A DNA stretch of 64,000 bases from Hymenobacter sp. APR13 (GTDB lineage Bacteria > Bacteroidota > Bacteroidia > Cytophagales > Hymenobacteraceae), in contig NZ_CP006587.1 in assembly GCF_000737515.1 (NCBI RefSeq), positions 1,491,001 to 1,555,000 of the forward strand, in the 5' to 3' direction. A model generated the notes under the pieces. It saw nothing but the letters and a program-made list of their open reading frames with translations, was not told the DNA's origin and did not search any database. This document shows, in pieces, positions 25,909 to 35,500 of this stretch (position 1 is its first letter; each line of letters begins with the position of its first letter). The position numbers and the translations under genes are program-made.

Positions 25909-27546
25909 ATGCAAAAATTTGTATTCCTGTTGGGTGTGCTGCTGGCCGCGCTGGCGCCGGCGCGGGCCCAGGTGGCCGCCGGGGCCGCGCCGGCCGCCCG
26001 GTTTGCCGACGCCGGCATCACCCCTACCGAGCTGCGCCGCCACCTTGCGGAGCTGGCATCGGATGCGTACCAGGGCCGCGGCACCGGCCAGCCGGGCCAG
26101 AAAAAGGCGGCCGCTTACTTGGCCGAACAGTTCAGGCAGCTGGGGCTGCAGGCTCCGGCGGGCACGGGCCCCACTCCCTATCTGCAGCCCTTCCGGCTTG
26201 TGGAAACCGTGCCCACGGCGCCGGGCTGGGTGGAAGTGGGCAGCCAGAAGTTCGACGGGCTACAGCATTTCGTGCGCTTCGGCTCGTCTACGTTTCCGGA
26301 GGGCACCATTCCGGCCGAGGCGGTATTCCGGGGCTTCGGCATCGAAACCAGCTACTATCACGACTACAGCGGCCAGCCCGACGTGCGCGGCAAAGACGTG
26401 GTAGTGCTGCAGGGTGAGCCCAGCAATGGCTTGGGGCGCTACCTGTTTTCGGGCTCCAAGCAGCCCAGCGAGTGGTCGGAGGTGCTGCGCAAGGCCTACA
26501 TGGCCCGCGAGCTGGGCGCCCGCAGCCTAACCGTCGTGACCTACGCCACGCCCAACTCGTTTCAGAAGCTGGCCCGGCCCATGCTGGGCTACCTGGCCGC
26601 CCCGAGCTACGGACTGGCCACGCCGGTACTCTCGCCAACTCCTGCCGAGCTGATGACTGACTTCCAGCCCGCCTACATCAGCACGTTCATCACCGACGGA
26701 CCGCTGGGCACGGCGCTACTGGGCACCTCTGAGGCCGTGCTGCGCCGCTATGAAACCGAGTGCTACAAGCAAAGCAAGCCCGTAGCCGCCGATTTTCAGG
26801 TGGTGCCGTTTCGGGTGCTGCTGCCGGAGCGCCGGCAGGAGCTGGCCACCGAAAACGTGCTGGGCTTTCTCGAAGGCACTGACAAGAAAGACGAAGTGAT
26901 AGTCATCTCCGCCCACTACGACCACATCGGCATGCGCCACGACACCATTTTCAACGGGGCCGACGAGGATGCGTCGGGCGTGAGTGCGGTGCTGGCCATG
27001 GCCCGGGCCTTTCAGGAAGCCAAAGCCGCCGGCGCGGGCCCCCGGCGCAGCGTGCTGTTTCTGCTGACAGCAGCCGAGGAAAACGGCATGCTGGGCTCGG
27101 AGTACTACACCGCTCACCCGGCCGTACCACTGGCCCAGACGGTGGCCAACCTCAACCTGGCTATGCTGGGCCGCACCGACAAGCGCCACGCTGGCAAGGG
27201 CCCCTACGTGTACCTGGTGGGCTCCGACCGCCTCAGCACCGAGCTGCATCAGGTCAGTGAAGCCGCCAATGCCCAAAGCAGCCGCCTCGCCCTCGACTAC
27301 ACCTACAACGCCGCCAAATCGGCCGACCAGCTGTACTACCGCTCCGACCAGTTCAGCTTTGCGCGCTACGGCGTGCCCGCCATGGCCTACACCAGCGGCC
27401 TGCACCCCGACTACCACAAGCCCACCGACGACGTGGAGAAAATAGAGTTCGAACAGCTGGCAGCCCGGGCCCGGCTGGTGTTCCATACTGCCTGGGAGTT
27501 GGCCAACCGCGACCAGCGCGTGGCGCTAAACCCAAAGCAGAAGTAG
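25909..27546 (+). CDS. Secreted M28-family paralogue lacking two zinc ligands
   Basis: This 545-residue paralogue of the preceding peptidase has the same layout: signal peptide FVFLLGVLLAALAPARAQ, helical lead, PA-like insert and M28 domain. SAHYDHIG, NGADEDASG and AAEENGMLGSEYY are kept. In the block that reads NTDMVG in its neighbour this protein has NLAMLG, so the ligand Asp is Ala418; and SDHYNF has become SDQFSF, so the ligand His is Gln481. With two of five zinc ligands gone, one metal site is probably empty. It may be an inactive or altered peptidase, or a peptide-binding partner of its neighbour. Confidence 0.93.
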   Translation: MQKFVFLLGVLLAALAPARAQVAAGAAPAARFADAGITPTELRRHLAELASDAYQGRGTGQPGQKKAAAYLAEQFRQLGLQAPAGTGPTPYLQPFRLVETVPTAPGWVEVGSQKFDGLQHFVRFGSSTFPEGTIPAEAVFRGFGIETSYYHDYSGQPDVRGKDVVVLQGEPSNGLGRYLFSGSKQPSEWSEVLRKAYMARELGARSLTVVTYATPNSFQKLARPMLGYLAAPSYGLATPVLSPTPAELMTDFQPAYISTFITDGPLGTALLGTSEAVLRRYETECYKQSKPVAADFQVVPFRVLLPERRQELATENVLGFLEGTDKKDEVIVISAHYDHIGMRHDTIFNGADEDASGVSAVLAMARAFQEAKAAGAGPRRSVLFLLTAAEENGMLGSEYYTAHPAVPLAQTVANLNLAMLGRTDKRHAGKGPYVYLVGSDRLSTELHQVSEAANAQSSRLALDYTYNAAKSADQLYYRSDQFSFARYGVPAMAYTSGLHPDYHKPTDDVEKIEFEQLAARARLVFHTAWELANRDQRVALNPKQK

Positions 27547-27550
27547 CGCC

Positions 27551-27937
27551 CTACCCGGCCAGCGCCTGCTGGCGGGCGGCCGGCGTCAGTGGTAGCCCTC
27601 GTTCGAGGCAGAACCGGAGCAAGGCTCTGGCAACTGCCCCGGACGAGGGTTTTATTGTGTATTCGAGGTGGTCGGGCTGCACGCTGAGCAGCACCCGCGC
27701 GCCACTCCAGAAACTTTCGGGCTTGAAATCCACTTGCTTTATAGCCGGGTAGGAATGCTGCTGCGTGGTCAGTATCTTGATTTCCCAGTGCGTTTCGTGC
27801 AGTACCAGCCGGCACGTGAGGTCGTTGTGGGAGTAGCCGGGCAGAAACCCCAGCAGCCGGAAGGCGCTGTCGATCCGGTCGATGGGCACCGGGAAGCCGC
27901 CGGTCGGCAGCGGGTTCGGGAAAGACGTTGGGGCCAT
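27551..27937 (-). CDS. Hypothetical protein, 128 residues
   Basis: I recognise no family. The protein is soluble, with an N-terminal Pro-rich lead and two beta-rich segments (LTCRLVLHETHWEIKILT and ARVLLSVQPDHLEYTIKP). A C-terminal helix (VARALLRFCLERGLPLTPAARQQAL) resembles an interaction helix. It diverges from lutB with 47 bases between starts and converges on the M28 paralogue with four bases between stops. Confidence 0.6.
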   Translation of the reverse strand: MAPTSFPNPLPTGGFPVPIDRIDSAFRLLGFLPGYSHNDLTCRLVLHETHWEIKILTTQQHSYPAIKQVDFKPESFWSGARVLLSVQPDHLEYTIKPSSGAVARALLRFCLERGLPLTPAARQQALAG

Positions 27938-27984
27938 GCCGGGGTTGATTGAGTAATTTGCAGGAGTAATTTCAGCGTACCGCC

Positions 27985-29364
27985 ATGATAGCCACGAAAT
28001 CCAGTCAGTTTCAGCTCGACAGCGAGAACAAGGCCTTCGACCTGGAGCACCGCCGCAAAATCCGCTTCAATATCGGGAAGTACAACGCGGCCGTGACCAC
28101 CGGGTTGGGCTTCTACCACGACCATGAGCTGGCCCGCGAGCGGGCGTCGTACCTGAAGGCGCAGGCCATCAACCACCTCGACGAGTACCTGCTGGAGTTT
28201 GAGCGCAACTTCACGGCCCGCGGCGGCAAAGTGATTTGGGCGCGGGATGCCGACGAGGCCCTGCGCGAAATCGGCAAGATCATGAGCCGGCGCCACGCCC
28301 GCACGGTGGTGAAGGCCAAGAGCATGACCACCGAGGAAATCCACCTCAACCACTTCCTGGAGCAGAACGGCATCGAGTCGGTGGAGACGGACCTGGGCGA
28401 GTTCATCGTGCAGCTGAACGGCGAGCGGCCCTACCACATCGTGACGCCGGCCATGCACCTGAGCAAGCTCGATATTGCCGACATCTTCGTCAAGCACCTC
28501 GGCATCGAGTACACCGACGACGCCCAGAAGCTGGTGCTCACGGCCCGGCACCTGCTGCGCAACAAGTACACCTCGGCCGAAGTGGGCATCACGGGCGGCA
28601 ACTTCCTGATTGCGGATACCGGCGCCGTGGCCGTAACCGAAAACGAAGGCAACGCCCGCCTGTCGGCCACGTTTCCGCGCACCCACATTGCCGTTGTGGG
28701 CATCGAGAAGGTGATTCCGAAGCTGGAGGACCTGGCGTTGTTCTGGCCCCTGCTCAGCACCAGCGGCACCGGCCAGCAGGTGACGGTGTACAATACCATC
28801 TACACCGGCCCGCGCCAGCCGCTGGAAAAAGATGGCCCCGACGAAATGATTGTGGTGCTGCTCGACAACGGCCGCACCAACCTGCTGGCCCAGCCCGCCC
28901 AGCGCGAGGCGCTGCACTGCATCCGGTGCGGAGCCTGCCTCAACATCTGCCCGGTGTACAAGAACATCGGCGGCCACACCTACGAAACCACCTACTCCGG
29001 CCCCATCGGCTCGGTTATCAGCCCGCACCTGGCCGGCATGGCCGACAACAAGCACCTGAGCTACGCCAGCAGTTTGTGCGGCGCCTGCACCTCGGTGTGC
29101 CCCGTCAAGATTCCGATTCATAACCTGCTGCTGCAAAACCGCCAGCAGGCCGTGCGCGAAAACCTCACCGACAAGGAAGAGCGCACGGCCATCCGGCTGT
29201 GGCTGCTGGCCATGAAAAACCGCCGCCTGCTGGACCTGCTGCCGGCCCGCGCCAAAAACTGGGTGCTGCTGCGCCTGCTTAGCCAGGTAGGCTGGAGCAA
29301 GCGCCGCGACGCCCTGGAAGTGGCCCCGCAGTCGTTCCGGAAGATGTGGAAGGCGCGGGGGTAA
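27985..29364 (+). CDS. lutB: LutB-type L-lactate utilisation iron-sulfur protein
   Basis: This 459-residue cytoplasmic protein of the LutB/LldF/YkgF family belongs to the LutABC complex that oxidises L-lactate to pyruvate. The N-terminal LUD domain spans about 60-300 (AKSMTTEEIHLNHFLEQNG, GNFLIADTGAVAVTENEGN). The C-terminal half has two 4Fe-4S ligand sets, CIRCGACLNICPVY near residue 312 and LCGACTSVCPVKIP near 363. LutA and LutC are not in this window, so the complex is probably completed from another locus. It is monocistronic here. Confidence 0.93.
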   Translation: MIATKSSQFQLDSENKAFDLEHRRKIRFNIGKYNAAVTTGLGFYHDHELARERASYLKAQAINHLDEYLLEFERNFTARGGKVIWARDADEALREIGKIMSRRHARTVVKAKSMTTEEIHLNHFLEQNGIESVETDLGEFIVQLNGERPYHIVTPAMHLSKLDIADIFVKHLGIEYTDDAQKLVLTARHLLRNKYTSAEVGITGGNFLIADTGAVAVTENEGNARLSATFPRTHIAVVGIEKVIPKLEDLALFWPLLSTSGTGQQVTVYNTIYTGPRQPLEKDGPDEMIVVLLDNGRTNLLAQPAQREALHCIRCGACLNICPVYKNIGGHTYETTYSGPIGSVISPHLAGMADNKHLSYASSLCGACTSVCPVKIPIHNLLLQNRQQAVRENLTDKEERTAIRLWLLAMKNRRLLDLLPARAKNWVLLRLLSQVGWSKRRDALEVAPQSFRKMWKARG

Positions 29365-29388
29365 TTGCTTACAGATGAAAGGAATTAT

Positions 29389-29467
29389 GGTGCATTACAA
29401 TACCCCTTTTATTGATATTATTTAATTTTCGTATCTTTAAAAGGCAAAAAGAGAATTATAATGCACC
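29389..29467. promoter_or_regulatory. Candidate HipB operator pair flanking the hip promoter
   Basis: GGTGCATTACAAT at 29389-29401 and ATTATAATGCACC at 29455-29467 are inverted copies matching at 12 of 13 positions. One copy lies upstream of the predicted promoter and the other overlaps the hipB start codon. This is a typical layout for autorepression by a HipB dimer. Binding is inferred. Confidence 0.72.
29412..29438 (+). promoter_or_regulatory. Predicted promoter of the hip operon
   Basis: TTG at 29412-29414 and TATCTTT at 29432-29438 are 17 bases apart, close to the Bacteroidota -33 TTTG and -7 TAnnTTTG elements. The stretch is strongly AT-rich and lies between the two operator half-sites. 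Confidence 0.5.
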
Positions 29468-29676
29468 TGCTTTTGAATATATCCGAGTTAGCCGAAGAGG
29501 TTCGCCAGCAGAGACAGTTGCTAGGTATGACGCAAATGGAACTAGCCGAAGTTGCGGCTGTCTCATTGCGTTCTGTCAAGTTGCTGGAAGCTGGACAAGC
29601 CAATCCTACATTCAAACAGCTCAATCAGTTGCTAGACGCATTAGGCCTGCAACTTATTATCCGGCGCAAACAATGA
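29461..29676 (+). CDS. hipB: HipB-like XRE-family antitoxin/repressor
   Basis: This 71-residue DNA-binding protein is almost entirely an XRE helix-turn-helix: SELAEEVRQQRQLLGMTQMELAEVAAVSLRSVKLLEAGQANPTFKQLNQLLDALGL. It is shorter than E. coli HipB and ends in a basic IIRRKQ. Its stop overlaps the next start by four bases (ATGA), so the genes are co-translated. Base composition is lower in GC than the flanking genes, a sign of transfer. It probably represses the operon through the half-sites at 29389-29467. Confidence 0.9.
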   Translation: MHLLLNISELAEEVRQQRQLLGMTQMELAEVAAVSLRSVKLLEAGQANPTFKQLNQLLDALGLQLIIRRKQ

Positions 29677-30002
29677 AGCCACTCGTAGCCGAAGTATACT
29701 ACAATGAGCAACTGGCCGGCATTTTAAGGCGCTCAGAGTCTCAATTTTCTTTTCGCTATACTGCTGACTATGTGAGCAGCAGCCTGCCACCTATCAGCCT
29801 GACTCTTCCGAAACGGGAAGGGGCTTTCGTATCGCCTGTGTTATTTAGCTTCTTTTTCGGATTGTTGGCGGAGGGAGTGGCTAAGGATATTCAGTGTCGG
29901 GAATTGAAAATAGATGAACAGGATGATATGCTGCGCTTGGTCAAAACAGCATACTCAGAGACGATTGGCGCCGTAACCATTCGTGAAATCCCAGCGGTAT
30001 GA
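29673..30002 (+). CDS. HipS-like protein: separate HipA N-terminal subdomain
   Basis: This 109-residue protein matches the first subdomain of HipA: AEVYYNEQLAGILRRSES, FRYTADYVSSSLPPISLTLP, FVSPVLFSFFFGLLAEG. In E. coli HipA this is part of the kinase; in the HipBST system of enteropathogenic E. coli it is a separate protein, HipS, which acts as the antitoxin. Gene order B-S-T and four-base overlaps on both sides match that system. I started it at the ATG at 29673, because the frame further upstream lies over hipB. An antitoxin role is inferred. Confidence 0.85.
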   Translation: MKPLVAEVYYNEQLAGILRRSESQFSFRYTADYVSSSLPPISLTLPKREGAFVSPVLFSFFFGLLAEGVAKDIQCRELKIDEQDDMLRLVKTAYSETIGAVTIREIPAV

Positions 30003-31039
30003 GTGTTGCCAGAAAGCAGATTGTCTGTGCTGGTTGTTATCGGCGGCTTACAAAACAGGAAGGGAATTTTTGCCCGAAATGCAGGCAAGAACTGTTTGAT
30101 GGACGATCTGTCACCGCTCATCTCTTGTTCTCTCCACCTAGGCAAGCAACGCCTGAAGATGCCCTGCGCTACCGTGAGTTGACGCGACGGATGTCGATTT
30201 CAGGAGTGCAGGAGAAGTTTTCTGTTCGCATGGCAGCTGAGTCAAGCGAGTTGGAGCTAACCGCAACAGGTGGACAATACATTCTTAAAACCATTCCTCG
30301 ACTTGACTTCTATCCAGAAATCACTCCGGCTAACGAGCATCTGACCATGCAGTTAGCTCGTCAGGTATTTCGGTTACCGACCGCGGCCTGTGCGGTTCTG
30401 CAGTTTGCCACTGGGCAGCCCGTCTACATTACTCGCCGCTTCGATGTAATGCCAGATGGTCGCCGCTTGCTGCAAGAAGACTTTGCTCAGCTGGCAGGCC
30501 GCACCGAGCGGCAGCACGGCCCCAATTACAAATATGAATTTAGCTATGAGGGAATGGGCCTCCTGATTAAACAGTTGCTACCTGCCACCTATCTACCGGA
30601 GCTAAGCGCGTTTTTTCAGTTGCTGCTTTTCAATTACCTGATAGGCAACGGCGACGCGCACCTCAAGAACTTCTCCCTGCGCCGTACGCCCACTGACGAA
30701 GCGTACCATCTGACACCAGCCTACGATCTACTTTGCACTAAGCTGCACTTTCCATACGAATCGGATACGGCCGTGCCGCTTTTTGCTGACCCCACAACTG
30801 ACCCGCCGGATTTTAATGTCCTGGGCTTCTACACTTACCCCGACTTCCTGGAGCTGGGCCGGCGCCTGGGCCTGCCTCTCTCCCGCGTGCGCAAACTGCT
30901 CGTTGACATCACTGGCCACGAAGCACAAGTGCAGCAGCTCATCGACCGGTCGTTTTTGCCGGAGGAGCTGAAGGTTCGGTACGCGGCGGTGGTGGCCGAC
31001 CGTCGGCAGCGGCTGCGCTACTCACCGGCCCCGGCTTAG
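29999..31039 (+). CDS. HipT-like serine/threonine kinase toxin with N-terminal zinc ribbon
   Basis: This 346-residue HipA-fold kinase has its N-terminal subdomain encoded separately by the gene before it. Residues about 10-30 hold CAGC and CPKC, a zinc-ribbon-like pair of Cys-x2-Cys knuckles. The Gly-rich loop reads MSISGVQEK, with the Ser-Ile-Ser seen in HipT, where the serines are autophosphorylation sites. The catalytic block is IGNGDAHLKNFSL and the metal-binding block LTPAYDLLC; both are intact. HipA kinases phosphorylate aminoacyl-tRNA synthetases (GltX for HipA, TrpS for HipT). The target here is unknown. A terminator follows. Confidence 0.9.
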   Translation: MSVARKQIVCAGCYRRLTKQEGNFCPKCRQELFDGRSVTAHLLFSPPRQATPEDALRYRELTRRMSISGVQEKFSVRMAAESSELELTATGGQYILKTIPRLDFYPEITPANEHLTMQLARQVFRLPTAACAVLQFATGQPVYITRRFDVMPDGRRLLQEDFAQLAGRTERQHGPNYKYEFSYEGMGLLIKQLLPATYLPELSAFFQLLLFNYLIGNGDAHLKNFSLRRTPTDEAYHLTPAYDLLCTKLHFPYESDTAVPLFADPTTDPPDFNVLGFYTYPDFLELGRRLGLPLSRVRKLLVDITGHEAQVQQLIDRSFLPEELKVRYAAVVADRRQRLRYSPAPA

Positions 31040-31078
31040 GCTCCCCCGCCAACCCTATCACACACAACACAGTACAAC

Positions 31079-31106
31079 AACCGCCGCCCGCCTGGGTGGC
31101 GGTTTT
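31079..31106 (+). terminator. Terminator of the hip operon
   Basis: The stem AACCGCC/GGCGGTT, with extra CCC/GGG pairing inside, is followed by TTTTGCTGTTTT. It ends nine bases before the next gene, whose own promoter must therefore overlap this site or be provided by read-through. Confidence 0.75.
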
Positions 31107-31114
31107 GCTGTTTT

Positions 31115-32164
31115 ATGCTCTATTACGCGCTGCACGCGCTGGCTTTTGCGGCTGGTGTGCTTCTGGTCATTCTCACGCTCTCAGCCGCTATCCGCTCGTT
31201 TGTGCTGCCGCGCAACGAGGTGGTGCAGCTCAATGCGTACGTGTTCCGGGCCCTGCGCACGGTGTTCGACCTAGCCGCCTCCCGGCACAAAACCTTCAGC
31301 GGGCGCGACCGGGTGCAGGCCCACTACGCGCCCGTGGCGCTGGTGGCGCTGCCGGTGGTGTGGCTAGCGGTGGTGGCCGTTGGATTCACCGGCATCTATT
31401 GGGGCATGAACGAGGGCGACTGGCTGGACTGTTTTCAGCTCAGCGGCAGCTCCCTGCTCACGCTGGGCACCCACAAAACGCGCGGCCCCATCGTCACCGT
31501 TTTCACGTTTGCCGAGGCCACGCTGGGCTTGTTGCTGCTCACGCTGCTCATCTCCTACCTGCCCACCATTTACCAGGCCTTTTCGCGTCGCGAGCTGGTG
31601 GTGTCGAGGGTGGAGCTGCGGGCCGGGGCCCCACCCACTGCCAGCGCCCTGCTGCTGTGGCTGCACCGCCGCGACGTGAAAGCGCCCGATACGGCCCAGT
31701 GGGAAGCTTGGGAAGGCTGGTTTATGGAGCTGGAGGAAAGCCACACGTCGCTGCCGATTCTGTCGTTTTTCCGCTCGCCGCAGCCCGGCCGCTCCTGGGT
31801 GACTACAGCGGCGCTGATTCTGGATTCGGCGGCCCTGCTGTTCAGCACCACAAACGGTCCCCACGACCAGCAGGCCGAGCTGACCTTCAAGGCCGGCTGC
31901 CTGTCGATCAACCGGATCTTTCGCTTTTTCAACGACGATATTCATACGGAGCCCAGCGAGCTGCTGCCCGATAGTGACCCGCTGGACGACCCAGCCCGCA
32001 CTACCTTCAACGAGGCCTATGCGAAGCTGGAAGAAAGTGGCCTCTCCCTGCGGGCCAGCCGCGACGAGGCTTGGCAGCATTACCATGAGCTGAGGAGCCG
32101 CTACACCACGGCTCTAGAGTTTCTGGGCCGCATCACCATGGCTCCTGCGGTAAAGGACCTATAG
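31115..32164 (+). CDS. Ion-channel-like membrane protein
   Basis: This 349-residue protein has an N-terminal helix (LAFAAGVLLVILTLSAAI), a second (VALVALPVVWLAVVAVGFTGI), then a re-entrant-looking segment FQLSGSSLLTLGTHKTRG followed by helix TFAEATLGLLLLTLLISYLPTIYQAF. This order matches the pore-helix-filter-inner-helix unit of two-TM ion channels, but the filter reads TLGTHKT rather than TVGYGD. The C-terminal 170 residues are a soluble helical domain with a conserved-looking WEAWEGWFMELEESHTS. Its ion is unknown. It might be a channel-derived sensor. Confidence 0.78.
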   Translation: MLYYALHALAFAAGVLLVILTLSAAIRSFVLPRNEVVQLNAYVFRALRTVFDLAASRHKTFSGRDRVQAHYAPVALVALPVVWLAVVAVGFTGIYWGMNEGDWLDCFQLSGSSLLTLGTHKTRGPIVTVFTFAEATLGLLLLTLLISYLPTIYQAFSRRELVVSRVELRAGAPPTASALLLWLHRRDVKAPDTAQWEAWEGWFMELEESHTSLPILSFFRSPQPGRSWVTTAALILDSAALLFSTTNGPHDQQAELTFKAGCLSINRIFRFFNDDIHTEPSELLPDSDPLDDPARTTFNEAYAKLEESGLSLRASRDEAWQHYHELRSRYTTALEFLGRITMAPAVKDL

Positions 32165-32582
32165 GATATAGTGGAAACCGGCGGCTGTTGCGAGGCTTCC
32201 GTAAACAGCCCCTTTGGCCCCATTTTCATTGCTGCAGAGCGGCCCCGGCATACGCCAGGGCCGCTTTATATTTTACGGCAGCCTGTCAGGTAGTTGTAGT
32301 CGAAAAAACGCTATTGCATAGTGACGCTAAACCTGTACTTTACGCCGCTCATACTGTATTTATCCTATTAATATTCAGAAAATACTTTATTGTGTTTTCG
32401 CCTTCCTCTGACCCTCATGCGGCCCGTTTCCTGATTGCCCACGCGCTTTGCCATTTCCAAAAGCTGGTAGCCATATCGGCTTGCTGAACACATGCCGAAC
32501 GCCTTGGCTTACTGGGCCGGGCGGCTAGCAAACCTGCACATCCGTTTTACTTTCTCTTTTTTTACCCCCCTTTTTCTTTTCT
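32165..32582. other. Long intergenic region before the secreted beta-helix gene
   Basis: About 420 bases without a gene. A hairpin AGCGGCCC/GGGCCGCT at 32238-32265 followed by TTATATTTT ends the channel-like gene. After 32290 the sequence is AT-rich and probably holds the promoter of the next gene; TACTTTA near 32336 is a weak -7 candidate. No RNA gene was recognised. Confidence 0.5.
32238..32275 (+). terminator. Terminator of the channel-like gene
   Basis: The perfect eight-base stem AGCGGCCC/GGGCCGCT with a 12-base loop is followed by an AT-rich tract containing a T-run, 73 bases after the stop codon. Confidence 0.75.
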
Positions 32583-35500
32583 ATGCCTACATCTTTACTA
32601 GTAGCAGCCACCGACGGGACCCACCCCGCCCCGGGGCTGCAACCCGGCCGCTGGCAGCGGCGCCTGCCACTGCTGGCCTTGCTGGGCCTGCTGGGAGCCA
32701 CGGCTGCCCAGGCCCAGACGGTGCGCACCCTGCCGGGTGACTATGCCACCCTGGCGGCGGCCATCACCGACCTCAATAGCAACGGCGTGCCGGTGGGCGG
32801 GGTCACCATCAACATTGCGGCGGGCTACACCGAAACCGCCGCCAACCTCACCCTGACAGCGAGCGGCACGGCGGCCAACCCAATCGTATTCCAGAAAGCC
32901 GGGACCGGGGCCAATCCGCTCATTACGGCCGGCGCCGGGGCCAGCACCACCACCGATGGCATCATCCGGCTTTCGGGAGCCGACTACGTTACGTTTGACG
33001 GCCTCGACGTAGCGGAAAGCGCCGCCAACACCACCACAACCACGCAGATGGAGTTTGGCTACGGGCTGTTTCGGGCTTCGGCTACAGATGGCTGCCAGAA
33101 CAACATCATCCGCAACTGCGTGGTGACACTCAACAAGACCAATGCCGCTACCATCGGCATTGCGGGGTTGGCTTCGGGTACGGCCAGTTCTACGGCAATA
33201 CCGGCTACTAGCCCAGCCGGCGCCAACTCCAACAACTTGGTGTACGGCAACGTGGTAAGCAATGCACTGAAAGGCATTGACTTCGCGGCAGGCAGTGCCA
33301 CTACGCCGCTGGCCAACTTCGACCAGAACAACCAGGTGGGCCTGACGCCCGCTGGCGCGGCGGCCGGCAACACCGTCGGCAACTTCGGCGGCTCGGCTTC
33401 GGGCTGGGGCATTGGCGGCAACTACCAGAACGGCTACAAAGTAGCCAACAACCTGGTCAACAGCACGCTTAACTACACCTCGGCCACGGCCTCGACGCCG
33501 GTTGCGGCTTCCACCGTCACGAGCACGCTGCGCGGCATCTATGGCAATGCCGGCGCCGCCGCCAGCCTCGACTTCCTCAACAACACCGTGACCCTGGCAA
33601 GCGGCGCCACCACGTCGCAGATGTCGGGCATCGAGAGCGGCGTCGGAGCGACGGGCACGACCAACACCATCAACATCACGGGCAATACCGTGACGGGCTG
33701 CACCTACGCCACGGCCACGAGCGGCATTTTCTACGGCCTGTATAACTCAGCCACAGCGGGCACGGTCAATATCTCGGGCAATACCGTCAGCAACAACACG
33801 GTGCCGGGCACGGGAGCGTTCTACCTGATATCGGGCAGCGGCCCCACGACGCTCAACATCCTCAACAACCAGCTCAGCGGCAATACCAAGGGCGGCTCGA
33901 CGGCCAGCATCAGCGGCACCATGTTCTGCATCAGCGCGGGCATGGCGGCCGTTACGGCCTCGGGCAACACGATCAGCAACAACCGCATTGTATCGAGCGG
34001 CACGAGCAGCGCCACCCTGAACGGGTACTACAACTTCAGCTCGCCGCCTTCCGAAACGGTGACCAACAACGTCATCACCAACCTTTCGGTGGAGGGCAGC
34101 ACGTCCTCGTCGACTTCGGCCATTAATGGCATTCTGACCAACCCGGCCAGCACCACCACCAAGCTCATCAGCCAGAACGTCATCGGCAACCTGAGTCTGG
34201 CGGTAGGCGGCACGGTGTACGGCATCCAGTCGATTGCCGGCAACTCGGTGAGCATTTCGCGCAACAAGATCTACGGCCTCTCTGCCGCCGCTACGGCTGG
34301 CACGGTGTATGGCCTGTTTCTGAGCACCGGCTCGGCCATTACGGCCAGCAACAACCTGATCGGCGACCTGACGGCCCCGACTTCCAGCGGCGTGAATGCC
34401 GTGAGTGGGGTGTTCATCAATAGCGGCACCAACGTCAACCTGTACTACAACACGCTGTATCTGGCGGCGGTGTCGTCCTCGGCCACTTTTGGCACGTCGG
34501 GCATCTACGCGGCGTCGGTATTGCCGGTAGTTGACCTGCGCAACAACCTGGTGGTGAACAACTCCACGCCGGGCAGCACGGGCGGCGCTACGGTGGCACT
34601 GCGCTACACGGCCGCACCGGGCAGCAGCCTGGCCGGCACCACCAACAACAACGTCTACTACGCCGGCACGCCCGGTGCTGCCAACCTGATTTACGCCGAG
34701 GGCACGACCACCCTGGCCAACCCGCAGCAGACGCTGGCCGCCTACCGCGCCTACGTGGCCGCGCGCGAGCAGAACTCGCTGACGGAAAACCCGACGTTTG
34801 TGAGCACCACCGGAACGGCTGCGGGCTTCCTGCATCTGAGTCCTTCCGTGCCCACGCAGGCGGAAAGCGCCGCTGCTCCCATCAGCGGCCTGACCGTGGA
34901 CTACGACGGCGAAACCCGTGGGACGCTACCCGATATCGGGGCCGACGAGGGCACCTTTGTGCCGCTTGACATGAGCGTGCCGATTATCACCCTGACTCCC
35001 CTCAGCAACACGACCAGCACTGCCAACCGGACTCTGTCCGTCACGATTGTGGATGCCAGCGGGATTGCCACCGGTGCCAACGCCCCGCGGCTGTTTTTCC
35101 GCAAAGGCAACAGCGGCGCGTTCCAGAGCGTGACAGCCAGCAGCGTGAGCGGCGACGTGTACACGTTCACGTTCGACTTTGCCCTAGTGGGCGGTGTCTC
35201 GGGCTTCGATGCCATTCAGTACTACGTGGTGGCGCAGGATGCCAGCACCAACGCTAATGTGAGCAGCAACCCTGCGGGCGGCACGTTCACTACGGCGCCA
35301 ACCAGCGTGTATCAGTTCCTGATTCAGGGCCAGCTCAGCGGCACCTACTATGTGGGCACGGGCACTTCGCCTGACCCCGCCCGTACCTACGCTACCCTGA
35401 CGGCGGCCACGCAGGCCTACAACAACAACCTGCTGGCCGGCCCCGTGACGTTCCTGCTGCTGGATGCCAGCTACGGCCCGGCGGAGACGTTCCCGATTCT

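Noticed and set aside
27769..29136. Minus-strand open frame opposite lutB
   Set aside because: lutB on the plus strand has both iron-sulfur motifs; the minus frame is a His/Val/Gly-rich shadow.
33747..34835. Minus-strand open frame inside the beta-helix gene
   Set aside because: Arg/Ala/Gly-rich shadow of a repetitive gene; no start context or family.
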